Assembly (NCBI RefSeq): GCF_030848475.1
Contig: NZ_JAVDDS010000033.1
Location: 1 to 43,771, forward strand
From: Herbivorax alkaliphila
Lineage (GTDB): Bacteria; Bacillota; Clostridia; Acetivibrionales; Acetivibrionaceae
DNA: 43,771 nt
Direction of reading: 5' to 3'
The notes beneath the pieces were generated by a model, which did no database searches, was not told the origin of the DNA, and saw only the letters and a program-made list of their open reading frames with translations. Every line of letters begins with the position of its first letter. The stretch's first letter is position 1. The position numbers and the translations under genes were made by a program. Below, one piece after another: positions 27,000 to 35,064 of the stretch.

Positions 27000-27117
27000 T
27001 ATCTTATTTTAATTTTAAAACTCTACCCCTTAGTAGAGTTTTTTTAATAATCTTCAGTTGGAGTAGAATCTCCATCTGAACCCCTTTGTGTTTAGCTTTA
27101 ACTAAATAAGTTTACTT
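27000..27117 (-). repeat. Family A palindromic repeat, copy A4 (full length, diverged)
   Basis: Minus-strand order: AAGTAAACTTATTTAG, the pairing arm GCTAAAC, CAGATGGAG/CTCCAACTG stem, ACTCTACTAAGGGGTAGAGT stem, and the AAAATAAGATA tail. All three hairpins are kept although about one base in five differs from A3 or A7. It abuts the REP-like palindrome. Confidence 0.7.
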
Positions 27118-27143
27118 GCATTTAAAATTACGGATACAAATAC

Positions 27144-29081
27144 TTATCTTATGCTAACTGCATTTAAAGGAAATCTCCTTAATAGATAGGAATATTCTGT
27201 GTTTTCTGCAAAACAATCTAAAGAAATATATTTTTCACCTCCAATTACAACACTTTCTTTTGGAAATTCTCCCAAGAATTCATGATACTTTATAAAAGGC
27301 CTTTTGTCAATAAAACGAAGACCTGCATTTTTATCAATGCGATCTCCATTAATGTATAAAGAAGGCATTGAATCCAAGCTAAAATAATCAATAATTTCCC
27401 CTGACAGGTTTCCTATTATATCATTTACCTCTTCAGTCTTAATAGACCTGCGGTATTTATCCTCAACAAAAACCGTCAAAGCAATAGGCTCTCTGTTTTC
27501 AAAATATATAATAGCCATATCTCCTGATAAACGCTGTAAAAATCCTATTTTATTTGCTACAGTTACATTATCAGGGGCATAACGGGCTATTCTGTCTTTA
27601 TTATATGTCTCTTTCATAAACTCAATGCCAAGACTGGATAAGTCATCATTTACTACAAGTCTATTTTCAAGTAAAATAAGCATTTTGTTTAAGTCAACAG
27701 TTGTACTATGATTTACAGCTTTTGACACATTCATTTCATAAAATTTTCTATAAATTATTGTATCTTCAAGTTCAAACCTTTTGCTAAAAGAGTTGATTTT
27801 ATCAATCCCCAATATATCTATAGTTATATTTGCAGCTACATTGTCACTCGAACTTACCATCCTGTTTAATATACTTCTATATGTATATTCAGTCCCCTCA
27901 TCTTCAAATCGAAGATTACCAGCACCAATCACTTCGGAATCATTTACAAATTTATCACTTTCCTCTAGTTTGTATATGCTTTCTAAATCAAGATTTCCTG
28001 CCTGTACTTCTTCAAGAAAACACAATAAATTTAATGTCTTTGTCAAACTTGCAGGATAGAACTTTTCAGTCCCATTATAGCTTATTGATAAATCTTTTGA
28101 AAAGTCATAAACTGAAGCTCTTATATTGTGCTCATCTTTAATATCCTTAATATTTTTATTTATAATATTTAATATATCTTCTTCCACATTATTTTTATCT
28201 TTATAATTAAAATCAGGATTATCTATAAATACATCTACAAAATTTTCCAGTGTTTTGTTTAGCTCATCAAATGATAAGTTATAATAAGCATCAAAATCCC
28301 CGGATTCAACTTTTACTAAGTCTAAAAACACAGCTAAATGGGCATGATAATATACCTCTTGTGGAATGTCTTTATGATCTGGAAAATAATTAAATTCTAT
28401 AGATGGGATGGTTTTATCATGAAAATAGACAATATGATCTATTAACCTCTTTGATAATTTCCATTTTTCCATGGAATTTTCATCTTCTCTAAATTCCTGA
28501 AGCTTCTTAATTTTAACAAACTCTGAGTAAAGTTTTGACAATTGCTCTATTTCATATTGTTCTATTGAAGTATCAGATTGGGACACCATTATCATTCTCT
28601 TTTTATAGGAGACATTGTTATCAAATACTTCACTAACTGCTCGTAAAGGTACATATAATCTGTCGTTAATTATCATAGATGGCACATCTAAAGATATCCT
28701 TTTTTCATTGACATAAATCTCATAACTGTCTGTTTTGCAGCTTATAGATATATCATCTTTTGACATAACTGCCCTACGCTCTTTTGAATCCCATGAAACA
28801 TCAAACCCTAAATTTTCAGAAATAAATCTCACAGGAACTAATGTTCTGTCATTTTTTATAACAGGGGTCACATCCATATTATCAGGATCTAACAAAACAA
28901 AATCCTCTTCTGCTTTTGCATAGGGATTATCAATTTTAAAAAGTAAAATATCCTCATACTCTAAAATTGGTTGCTCTTGTAAAAATACTTCTTCTTCAAT
29001 ATTTATCTCTAAATCTTGATATGCATTACCCATCAAAAACACACTTAATACGACAAAAAATACAGAAATAACCTTTTTCAT
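27144..29081 (-). CDS. Secreted beta-lactamase-like serine hydrolase with copper-amine-oxidase-N-type domain
   Basis: The 645-residue product has a signal peptide (MKKVISVFFVVLSVFLMGNA). Residues about 60-170 form the stalk domain often labelled copper amine oxidase N-terminal (DRTLVPVRFISENLGFDVSWD, then DRLYVPLRAVSEVFDNNV), common in Clostridia envelope proteins. A helical region (about 175-315) leads to a class A beta-lactamase/PBP-type domain with S345 and K348 (ASLTK), the S-D-N triad S412-D413-N414, and NKIGFL in place of KTG. It may be a D-alanyl-D-alanine peptidase or a true lactamase; the missing KTG makes substrate uncertain. The start is the ATG at 29081 after GGTGGGGGAT; a TTG at 29096 would sit before that site. 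Confidence 0.85.
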   Translation of the reverse strand: MKKVISVFFVVLSVFLMGNAYQDLEINIEEEVFLQEQPILEYEDILLFKIDNPYAKAEEDFVLLDPDNMDVTPVIKNDRTLVPVRFISENLGFDVSWDSKERRAVMSKDDISISCKTDSYEIYVNEKRISLDVPSMIINDRLYVPLRAVSEVFDNNVSYKKRMIMVSQSDTSIEQYEIEQLSKLYSEFVKIKKLQEFREDENSMEKWKLSKRLIDHIVYFHDKTIPSIEFNYFPDHKDIPQEVYYHAHLAVFLDLVKVESGDFDAYYNLSFDELNKTLENFVDVFIDNPDFNYKDKNNVEEDILNIINKNIKDIKDEHNIRASVYDFSKDLSISYNGTEKFYPASLTKTLNLLCFLEEVQAGNLDLESIYKLEESDKFVNDSEVIGAGNLRFEDEGTEYTYRSILNRMVSSSDNVAANITIDILGIDKINSFSKRFELEDTIIYRKFYEMNVSKAVNHSTTVDLNKMLILLENRLVVNDDLSSLGIEFMKETYNKDRIARYAPDNVTVANKIGFLQRLSGDMAIIYFENREPIALTVFVEDKYRRSIKTEEVNDIIGNLSGEIIDYFSLDSMPSLYINGDRIDKNAGLRFIDKRPFIKYHEFLGEFPKESVVIGGEKYISLDCFAENTEYSYLLRRFPLNAVSIR

Positions 29082-29116
29082 TTTATCCCCCACCAAATAT
29101 GTAAAACTTCAACTGA

Positions 29117-29125
29117 ATTATATCA
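29117..29125 (-). promoter_or_regulatory. Extended -10 promoter of the beta-lactamase-like gene
   Basis: Minus-strand TGATATAAT is a TGN-type extended -10 box about 35 bases before the start codon. No good -35 was seen, which such promoters can do without. Confidence 0.45.
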
Positions 29126-29178
29126 TAAAAATAATAATAATGACATAAAATCCTAAAATTTTTATATAAATTTTCAAA

Positions 29179-30081
29179 TTAGCTTTCTACATCCTCTTCA
29201 TAATATGATGAATTTGCATAACAATACTGACATCCTGTAAAACACCTTTTAGGAGGCCACCCTCCTATATCAATAGAATGAGTACAACCACACAATTTTC
29301 TTTTTCTAGGTTCATCTTTTATTATATACTTATTCTCAGTATGTAACTCCTCTAATAAATAGCCATCTATGCATCTTGACTCCTCTAATCCAGACACAGA
29401 ACAGGAATATACTCTTCCTCCATACTCTTCTACCATGCTTTTTATTCTTTCTTGAAAGTTTTGTTTTTGTTTTATTGTAAAATTTTCAATAGACCAACCT
29501 ATTTTCTTAAATCTATTATCTACTTTCTTATGAATATTTCTTTGCAAAAAACTAATACTATATGATTTAATTCCGGCCTTTGCTGAGCTCTCAATAATAG
29601 ATTTTACACAATCAAAATTTGAAAATGTTTCATCTGTGTCATTTTTCTTTATTTTAACTAATGGATCAATTCTAAGCCTTACTCTCAAGGGATCACGAAA
29701 TAAATCCACTATTTTAGGCAAACTTGACAGTGCATCACGTGTTTTAGGTGCATTAGGCTCTATGTAAAGGTTATCCTTTCCAATACTCCTGCCTCCCATG
29801 CCAGTTATAGTACAATGAATATAACACTGTATTCCTAAACTAAAGAGATTGTTTACAAGTTCAATCATAGTTCTTGTCAACATTGCATCTGGATGTTTTG
29901 TCCAAAACACAACAGTATGTATATCCATCCCCTTTTCTATTCTTGTCATTACCTCTTTCATAAGTACATCAGGATAGTATTTTGGCATGTCAGTCATTCT
30001 TGAGGCACTCAATATAACAGCCTTATTTTTTTTCTTTTCATCTTCAAATAAAGATATCTGTTCCATAAACATCCCCATCAT
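29179..30081 (-). CDS. DUF1848 family protein, probable Fe-S enzyme
   Basis: The 300-residue protein matches DUF1848: VILSASRMTDMPKYYPD near the N-terminus, VFWTKHPDAM, and RLRIDPLVKI. The C-terminus has a cysteine cluster (CGCTHSIDIGGWPPKRCFTGCQYCYA) with CxxxCxxC-like spacing, as in radical SAM and related Fe-S proteins, but placed at the end. No function is known to me. The start is unsure: ATGs at 30081, 30078, 30072 and 30066 are all in frame, and GGGGATG best serves the one at 30066 (MEQISLF). The gene stands alone. Confidence 0.85.
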   Translation of the reverse strand: MMGMFMEQISLFEDEKKKNKAVILSASRMTDMPKYYPDVLMKEVMTRIEKGMDIHTVVFWTKHPDAMLTRTMIELVNNLFSLGIQCYIHCTITGMGGRSIGKDNLYIEPNAPKTRDALSSLPKIVDLFRDPLRVRLRIDPLVKIKKNDTDETFSNFDCVKSIIESSAKAGIKSYSISFLQRNIHKKVDNRFKKIGWSIENFTIKQKQNFQERIKSMVEEYGGRVYSCSVSGLEESRCIDGYLLEELHTENKYIIKDEPRKRKLCGCTHSIDIGGWPPKRCFTGCQYCYANSSYYEEDVES

Positions 30082-30260
30082 ATTACATTTTTTTCTTTAC
30101 AAATTACTATTTTATCAGACAAGCACCAATAATTGCAATTACAATTCTGTTAAAAATTGAAATAGCAAATGTTTTATGTCTTTTTTCCCTTACTGTCTAA
30201 AAATATTAAATAACCTGTATCGTGAAATCCTTTAATTTGGGCTAAACATTGTATGTTTAA

Positions 30261-30332
30261 GTGAAATTTCTACTCTTGCTAAAGCTCACGAGGTGGACTC
30301 CACTTAGAAGGTGGAGTCATAAAATAAGATAA
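30261..30332. repeat. Family A palindromic repeat, copy A5 (degenerate)
   Basis: The head is decayed (GTGAAATTTCTACTCTTGCTAAAGC-like), but the GACTCCAC/GTGGAGTC hairpin (30296-30318) and the AAAATAAGATA tail are intact. It lies just beyond the GntR gene's stop codon, and the hairpin may serve as its transcript end. Confidence 0.6.
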
Positions 30333-30353
30333 CTATGCAGGTTTTTAATATCT

Positions 30354-31094
30354 CTATAATTTAGCATTATCAAATGCCAATTTACATTTATCAGACCTAT
30401 ACTTTGATATAATATGTTCAACTACCTGTCCACTTTTTGAAGTTAGAGTATTTGTTATCTCCAAAAGAGCATGTCCCGGCTGCACCATCAAATACTGTGC
30501 TTCTTTAGGGTCAGTAAAAATAACTTCTAAAGAGCTTTTACTTTTTACAGGGATAAGGGGATATTTCCCCCTCAATATATCATAAGATGCTTTCTTTTTA
30601 TCAATATCACCTATAATATCAGGAAATAAACTCAAAGGTATAAAAGATGTATTAAAAGAAAAAACATCATCACCATGCCTAGTTCTGAAAATAACTTTAG
30701 CAAACTCTATATTTTGATTAGAACTCACCTTAAAAATTTCCGATACTTTTTTTAAATCTTTACTCTGCAAAGTTTCTATACAAAGTATCTCCCGCTCATC
30801 TGTAAGTTCATTATCTAAAATTGAATCTGTAAAGCCTGTATATGTTCTAACATCAATAGAGGCCTTAGGTCTTGATACAAAAGTTCCTTTTCCTTTTTCT
30901 TTATACAAATAACCATTGTTAGTTAATTCACTTATAGCCTGTCTTATAGTTGGACGGCTTATACTATAAAGTTCACAAAATTCCTGTTCTGAAGGAATTT
31001 TAGAATCAGGAGGATAATTACCATCCTCTATTTTATCTATAATCAAATTTTTTAGCTGAACATAAAGAGGTACATCACTATACTTATTAATCAC
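30354..31094 (-). CDS. GntR-family regulator with UTRA (HutC-type) effector domain
   Basis: The 246-residue repressor has an N-terminal winged helix (about 8-75: VPLYVQLKNLIIDKIEDG, SEQEFCELYSISRPTIRQAISELTNNGYLYKEKGKGTFV) and a C-terminal UTRA ligand-binding domain (about 95-240). The start chosen is the GTG at 31094, six bases after a strong GGAGGGG; an upstream in-frame start would put that ribosome site within the protein. UTRA regulators usually sense sugar phosphates, amino acids or nucleosides; the target here is unknown. The adjacent adenylosuccinate lyase gene is separated by 231 bases including repeat C2, so a link to purines is only a possibility. Confidence 0.9.
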   Translation of the reverse strand: MINKYSDVPLYVQLKNLIIDKIEDGNYPPDSKIPSEQEFCELYSISRPTIRQAISELTNNGYLYKEKGKGTFVSRPKASIDVRTYTGFTDSILDNELTDEREILCIETLQSKDLKKVSEIFKVSSNQNIEFAKVIFRTRHGDDVFSFNTSFIPLSLFPDIIGDIDKKKASYDILRGKYPLIPVKSKSSLEVIFTDPKEAQYLMVQPGHALLEITNTLTSKSGQVVEHIISKYRSDKCKLAFDNAKL

Positions 31095-31169
31095 AAAGCT
31101 CCCCTCCGAACTTAAATTATAATTTTTCTCCCTTTGTACACGCAACAAAACATCCTTACATCTTATCTA

Positions 31170-31198
31170 ATTTTACTACATGAACATTTAAATTTCAA
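31170..31198 (-). promoter_or_regulatory. Probable promoter of the GntR-type gene
   Basis: Minus-strand TTGAAA (31198-31193) is followed after 17 bases by TAAAAT (31175-31170), about 75 bases upstream of the GTG start. Confidence 0.5.
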
Positions 31199-31217
31199 CA
31201 ATATTTATATATTATAA

Positions 31218-31262
31218 TGTACATATTAAATGCGAAGAAAACATTCTAGAAGTTAAAGTTTC
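31218..31262 (+). repeat. Family C repeat, copy C2 (diverged)
   Basis: TGTACATATTAAATGCGAAGAA, then ACATTCTAGAAGTTAAAGTT, matches C3 with several changes. It lies between the adenylosuccinate lyase gene and the GntR promoter. Confidence 0.5.
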
Positions 31263-31325
31263 CCAATGTTAACTCTATATTTTCAACATTCACCTATATA
31301 TTGAGGTGTCTTTAATATATGTCAC

Positions 31326-32756
31326 CTATACATTTAATTCAATGTTGTTTAAATGGTTTTCATCATTATTTACAAGAATAGGCTTTATACACTCATTTAT
31401 AAACTCTTCCACCTGCTCTTTAGACCTTCCAATATAGTTTTTTGCATCTAGTACCTGTTTAAGCTGAGAAATATCAAGTCCAAAAGCTTTATCCTCTGTA
31501 ATTCTTTCTATAAGATCGTTTTCTTTTCCTTTTTCCTTTACTTCTTTTGCTGCTTCCATTGAGTGAACTCTTATTCTTTCATGTAGCTTTTGACGATCTC
31601 CTCCTTTTTTTACAGCTTCCATCAATATGTTTTCAGTTGCCATAAAGGGAAGTTCGTCCTGTATATGTTTTTCAATAACTTTAGGATATACAACTAAGCC
31701 ATCTGAAACATTTATATATATATTTAAAATAGAATCAATTGCTAAAAATCCTTCTGGAATACTTATACGCCTGTTAGCAGAATCATCAAGACTTCTTTCA
31801 AACCATTGAGTAGACGCTGTTATCGCAGGGTTTAGAGCGTTAACTATAACATGCCTTGCCAGTGCAGAAATTCTTTCCGACCTCATTGGATTTCTCTTAT
31901 ATGCCATGGCAGATGAACCAATTTGTTTTTTACCAAAAGGCTCTTCAATCTCTTTCAAACTCTGTAAAAGCCTCATATCATTACTAAACTTATATGCACT
32001 TTGAGCAATACTTCCTAGCACACTAAGCACTCTGGCATCAAGTTTTCTCGTATAAGTCTGTCCTGATACAGGAAATACACTGTCAAATCCCATTTTTTTT
32101 GCTATAAGGCTGTCCAATTTCTTAACCTTTTCATGATCTTTTTCAAAAAGATTTAAAAAACTAGCTTGGGTACCTGTCGTACCTTTTGAGCCTAACAATT
32201 TCATATTTGAAATAATATAATCTATATCTTCCAAATCAATTAACAAATCCTGAATCCAAAGACAAGCTCTTTTTCCAACTGTAACAAGCTGAGCCGGCTG
32301 ATAATGAGTAAACCCTAATGTTGGCATATCTTTATACTCTAAAGCAAATTCTGATAGTTTTTCAATGGTAGCCAAAAGTTTTTTTCTAACTAATTTTAAC
32401 CCTTCAGTCATAACAATAATATCTGTGTTGTCGCCAACATAACAGGATGTTGCACCTAAATGGATAATCCCTTTAGCATTGGAACATTGCTCTCCATATG
32501 CATGTATATGAGCCATAACGTCATGTCGAAATTCTTTTTCTTTTTTTTCTGCAACGTCATAATTTATGTCATCTTTATACTTTTTTAGCTCTTCAATCTG
32601 CTGTTCTTTTATATCAAGCCCAAGCTCTTTTTCTGCTTCTGCAAGAGCTATCCAAAGTCTTCTCCATGTTTTAAATTTCATGTCTGGGGAAAATAACTCC
32701 TGCATTTCTTTGCTCGCATATCTTGTATTTAAAGGATTCTCATATGTATTTTTCAA
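31326..32756 (-). CDS. purB: Adenylosuccinate lyase
   Basis: PurB splits adenylosuccinate to AMP and fumarate and also acts on SAICAR in purine synthesis. The 476-residue product has the superfamily signature [15 protein letters not shown] (catalytic-loop serine region), TSCYVGDN, and the N-terminal [18 protein letters not shown] typical of Clostridia-type PurB. A TTG start at 32756 lies ten bases after GGAGG; the in-frame TTG at 32765 is only one base from that site. The gene has no purine neighbours here, as is common for purB in Clostridia. Confidence 0.94.
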   Translation of the reverse strand: MKNTYENPLNTRYASKEMQELFSPDMKFKTWRRLWIALAEAEKELGLDIKEQQIEELKKYKDDINYDVAEKKEKEFRHDVMAHIHAYGEQCSNAKGIIHLGATSCYVGDNTDIIVMTEGLKLVRKKLLATIEKLSEFALEYKDMPTLGFTHYQPAQLVTVGKRACLWIQDLLIDLEDIDYIISNMKLLGSKGTTGTQASFLNLFEKDHEKVKKLDSLIAKKMGFDSVFPVSGQTYTRKLDARVLSVLGSIAQSAYKFSNDMRLLQSLKEIEEPFGKKQIGSSAMAYKRNPMRSERISALARHVIVNALNPAITASTQWFERSLDDSANRRISIPEGFLAIDSILNIYINVSDGLVVYPKVIEKHIQDELPFMATENILMEAVKKGGDRQKLHERIRVHSMEAAKEVKEKGKENDLIERITEDKAFGLDISQLKQVLDAKNYIGRSKEQVEEFINECIKPILVNNDENHLNNIELNV

Positions 32757-32899
32757 ATTCTCCAACCTCCAAATTTTTTTTTACTTTATTAAGACAATTT
32801 TTTAGGTCTATAAATTCTTTATCAATAATTATATTGACACCGAATGTTATATTCCAAAATAATTATACATTGTTCTTTAATTTAAATCCAGTTATTATG

Positions 32900-32934
32900 A
32901 CAAAAAAATACGGGATTATAAAAATATATCCCGC
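32900..32934 (-). terminator. Rho-independent terminator, minus strand
   Basis: CGGGAT (32911-32916) pairs with ATCCCG (32928-32933), and on the minus strand the stem is followed by TATTTTTTT. It would end transcripts coming from the aminotransferase gene through the tnpB remnant. Confidence 0.75.
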
Positions 32935-32989
32935 TTAAGTTATTTATAAATATGAGATTGATTTGTTAGCAACTAAATTTAGACGCTAA

Positions 32990-33097
32990 CTACCTTGACA
33001 TTCTACTCTTCCTAAAAAGAAAGAAAGATTCTTGCTTCACAAAGTTACTTGATGCAAACTCTCCACAAGCATTGTCGGTATGCCCTACCGATTTTTT
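32990..33097 (-). pseudogene. C-terminal tail of a decayed IS200/IS605-type tnpB
   Basis: The minus strand encodes about 35 residues beginning SVGHTDNACGEFASSNFVKQE and ending RKSRMSR before a TAG at 32990. This resembles the variable end found after the last catalytic block in many TnpB (IS605 OrfB) proteins, where SVG-T-NACGE is frequent. An in-frame TAA lies immediately upstream, and none of the RuvC or zinc-finger blocks is present, so it is a relic. Just past the stop, GTTAGC/GCTAAC forms a hairpin like those at IS605 right ends. The call rests on motif memory and needs a protein search. Confidence 0.6.
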
Positions 33098-33117
33098 TTA
33101 AACCTTGCCTCATATCA

Positions 33118-33133
33118 CCTTCCTTAAGGAAGG
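33118..33133. repeat. Perfect 16-base palindrome downstream of the aminotransferase gene
   Basis: CCTTCCTTAAGGAAGG is exactly self-complementary, without loop, and lies between the tnpB tail and the aminotransferase stop codon. It may be part of the decayed insertion element. Confidence 0.5.
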
Positions 33134-33169
33134 CATCTTACAGCAAAACATATAATATAAATTATATTA

Positions 33170-34354
33170 CTATTTTAAGAACTTTTCAATTCTATTTAAA
33201 CCTTCTGTTATATTTTCAAATGAAGTTGCATATGAAAGCCTTACATGAATATCCGTTCCAAAACCAGAACCTGGAACTAAAGCAACCTTTGCTTTTTCTA
33301 AAAGAACATTTGCAAAAACATCTGAATTTGTAATTTTAACACCTTCAATTTCTTTTCCAATTAGTTTTGAAATATTCATCATTACGTAAAAGGCACCATT
33401 TGGCTTAATACACGAAATTCCTTCAATAGAATTTATTCTGTAAACCATGTAATCTCTTCTTTTAATAAACTCTGTAACCATAGTATCTATTATATCATTA
33501 GTTCCATCTAATGCTGCCAAAGCAGCCTTTTGTGCTATTGAATTAGGGTTTGAAGTGGCATGGCTTTGCATATTAGCCATAATACTAGCTATTTTTTCAT
33601 TTGACGCAGTATAACCTATTCTCCATCCAGTCATGGAATATGATTTCGAAACCCCATTTACTACAATAGTCAAATCTTTTATCTCATCATTAAAAGACCC
33701 AATGCTTACATGCTTTAGATTATCATATATTAGCTTCTCATATATTTCATCAGAAATAATATATATTTTTCTATCAACAGCTATTTGGGCTATTTTTCTT
33801 AACTGCTCTTCAGTATATACCATACCTGTTGGATTGTTTGGACTATTTAATACTATTGCTTTTGTCTTTTCTGTAACAGCACTTGAAATCTTTTCAATAG
33901 AAGGTTTAAACCCCTCTTCTTCAGTAGCTTTTAATGTAACAGGCTGCCCATTTGCAATCTTAATCATTTCAGGATAGCTGACCCAGCAAGGTGTAGGTAC
34001 AATAACCTCATCCCCTGGATTACATATAGCCTGAAAAGTATTTACAAGAGAATGTTTTGCACCATTACTTATTACAATATTTTTAGGAGTATACTCCAAA
34101 CCATTGTCCTTTTTAAATTTTCTACACACTGCTTCTTTAAGCTCTAACATTCCTGAAGCTGGAGTGTATTTTGTAAATCCTTCATTTATTGCCTTAACTG
34201 CCGCTTCTTTAATATACCCGGGGGTATCAAAATCCGGCTCTCCTGCTCCAAATCCAATTACGTCAATACCTTCTGATTTCATCTTTTTAGCTTTTGCATC
34301 AATTGCAAGGGTAGAAGATGGACTAATTGAAAGAGCCCTTTTTGAAAGTTTCAT
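33170..34354 (-). CDS. Class I pyridoxal-phosphate aminotransferase, probable aspartate aminotransferase
   Basis: The enzyme moves amino groups between aspartate (or a related amino acid) and 2-oxoglutarate. The 394-residue length matches the bacterial AspAT subgroup Ib. Visible residues: GAGEPDFDTP (37-46), NSPNNPTG (170-177), SDEIYEKL with PLP-contacting D202 and Y205, the Schiff-base lysine K237 in NGVSKSYSMTGWRIGY, and a C-terminal VRLSYATS. The start is the ATG at 34354, after GGAGGATTAGAA; an in-frame ATG at 34390 has no ribosome site. It stands alone, so the amino acid used is not fixed by context. Confidence 0.92.
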   Translation of the reverse strand: MKLSKRALSISPSSTLAIDAKAKKMKSEGIDVIGFGAGEPDFDTPGYIKEAAVKAINEGFTKYTPASGMLELKEAVCRKFKKDNGLEYTPKNIVISNGAKHSLVNTFQAICNPGDEVIVPTPCWVSYPEMIKIANGQPVTLKATEEEGFKPSIEKISSAVTEKTKAIVLNSPNNPTGMVYTEEQLRKIAQIAVDRKIYIISDEIYEKLIYDNLKHVSIGSFNDEIKDLTIVVNGVSKSYSMTGWRIGYTASNEKIASIMANMQSHATSNPNSIAQKAALAALDGTNDIIDTMVTEFIKRRDYMVYRINSIEGISCIKPNGAFYVMMNISKLIGKEIEGVKITNSDVFANVLLEKAKVALVPGSGFGTDIHVRLSYATSFENITEGLNRIEKFLK

Positions 34355-34532
34355 TTCTAATCCTCCAAATAAAATCATATTATGTACCATTTATTAAATT
34401 TATAATTAGCATATACCATTAAAAATATGCTGATTAAATAAAATTTAAGAAATGGGGGAATTCTCCTGACTATAATTTTAATATAATTAGATACTTTTTG
34501 CAAGATAATGATATGTAAAATGCAAATTTTTT

Positions 34533-34559
34533 TATTAGCTTTAGCTAAACGAGTTCACT
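34533..34559 (-). repeat. Family A palindromic repeat, copy A6 (head only)
   Basis: Minus strand: AGTGAACTCGTTTAGCTAAAGCTAAT. Only the head and first hairpin remain. It lies about 75 bases upstream of the candidate structured RNA. Confidence 0.65.
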
Positions 34560-34631
34560 TTTAACACTGGTACATATCTTTTTTTATTTTGTTGTATATT
34601 TTTTTTTATATCGGCAATAATATTTAGTACA

Positions 34632-35062
34632 AGGGTTCGTGATGGTTGAACCAAGAGTTCTATAAGGTTATTAAGCTTTGTAGAATTCGGCCAAAGATTA
34701 ATATCAGGTTTCGTCCATAGTTGACGCTAAAGCTTGTTATTAGTCGGCGGGAAGAACTATATATATCCGTATTATATACTGACATATATAGTTCGAGTTA
34801 AGATTATTACAGGTGCAACTAGAATTACTTTGAGTATTTTTATGAAGTATTATATGAAGTATTGTATGAAGTATTTATATGAAGTATTGTATGAAGTATT
34901 TATATGAAGTATTGTATGAAGTATTATATGAAGTATCATTACTCAAAGTTTCTATATTACCCTTTAAAGTGGGTTGTTTGTTCTTGTAATAGTCGAGCAA
35001 AGGCTTCTATTGATTTTCTTTTAGAAAATTGATATTGAGCTAGAGCGAAGATCATCACGAGC
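34632..35062 (+). ncRNA. Candidate large structured RNA (about 430 nt)
   Basis: This stretch is enclosed by a 10-bp helix between GTTCGTGATG (34635-34644) and CATCACGAGC (35053-35062). Nested helices are AAGCTTTG (34673-34680) with CAAAGGCTT (34998-35006, one bulge), GATTAATA (34696-34703) with TATTAGTC (34738-34745), GAACTATATAT (34754-34764) with ATATATAGTTC (34784-34794), GATTATTACA (34802-34811) with TGTAATAGTC (34985-34994), and TAGAA plus ACTTTGAGTA (34820-34836) with TACTCAAAGTTTCTA (34940-34954). Three helices contain one G-U pair each that would be an A-C mismatch on the other strand, so the plus strand is favoured. GGTTC/GAACC (34634-34652) offers an alternative hairpin or pseudoknot. 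No terminator was seen; the 3' end abuts the dipeptidase stop codon. The family is unassigned; raiA-type RNA is the first to test. Confidence 0.6.
34841..34938 (+). repeat. Eight tandem 12-13 base repeats forming one arm of the candidate RNA
   Basis: Units are TATGAAGTATT plus A, G or TA, in the order A, G, TA, G, TA, G, A, then a final TATGAAGTATCA. The array is exactly bracketed by the inverted repeats ACTTTGAGTA and TACTCAAAGT. The alternation G/TA in the middle shows that a 25-base double unit was copied. Confidence 0.9.
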
Positions 35063-35064
35063 TC

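Noticed and set aside
33075-33099. Plus-strand terminator (TCGGTA/TACCGA then eight T)
   Set aside because: It has a good shape, but there is no plus-strand gene upstream to end, and the sequence is part of the tnpB remnant; role uncertain.
34841-34938. Possible CRISPR-like array
   Set aside because: The units are 12-13 bases with only 1-2 variable bases between them; there are no spacers and no cas genes.
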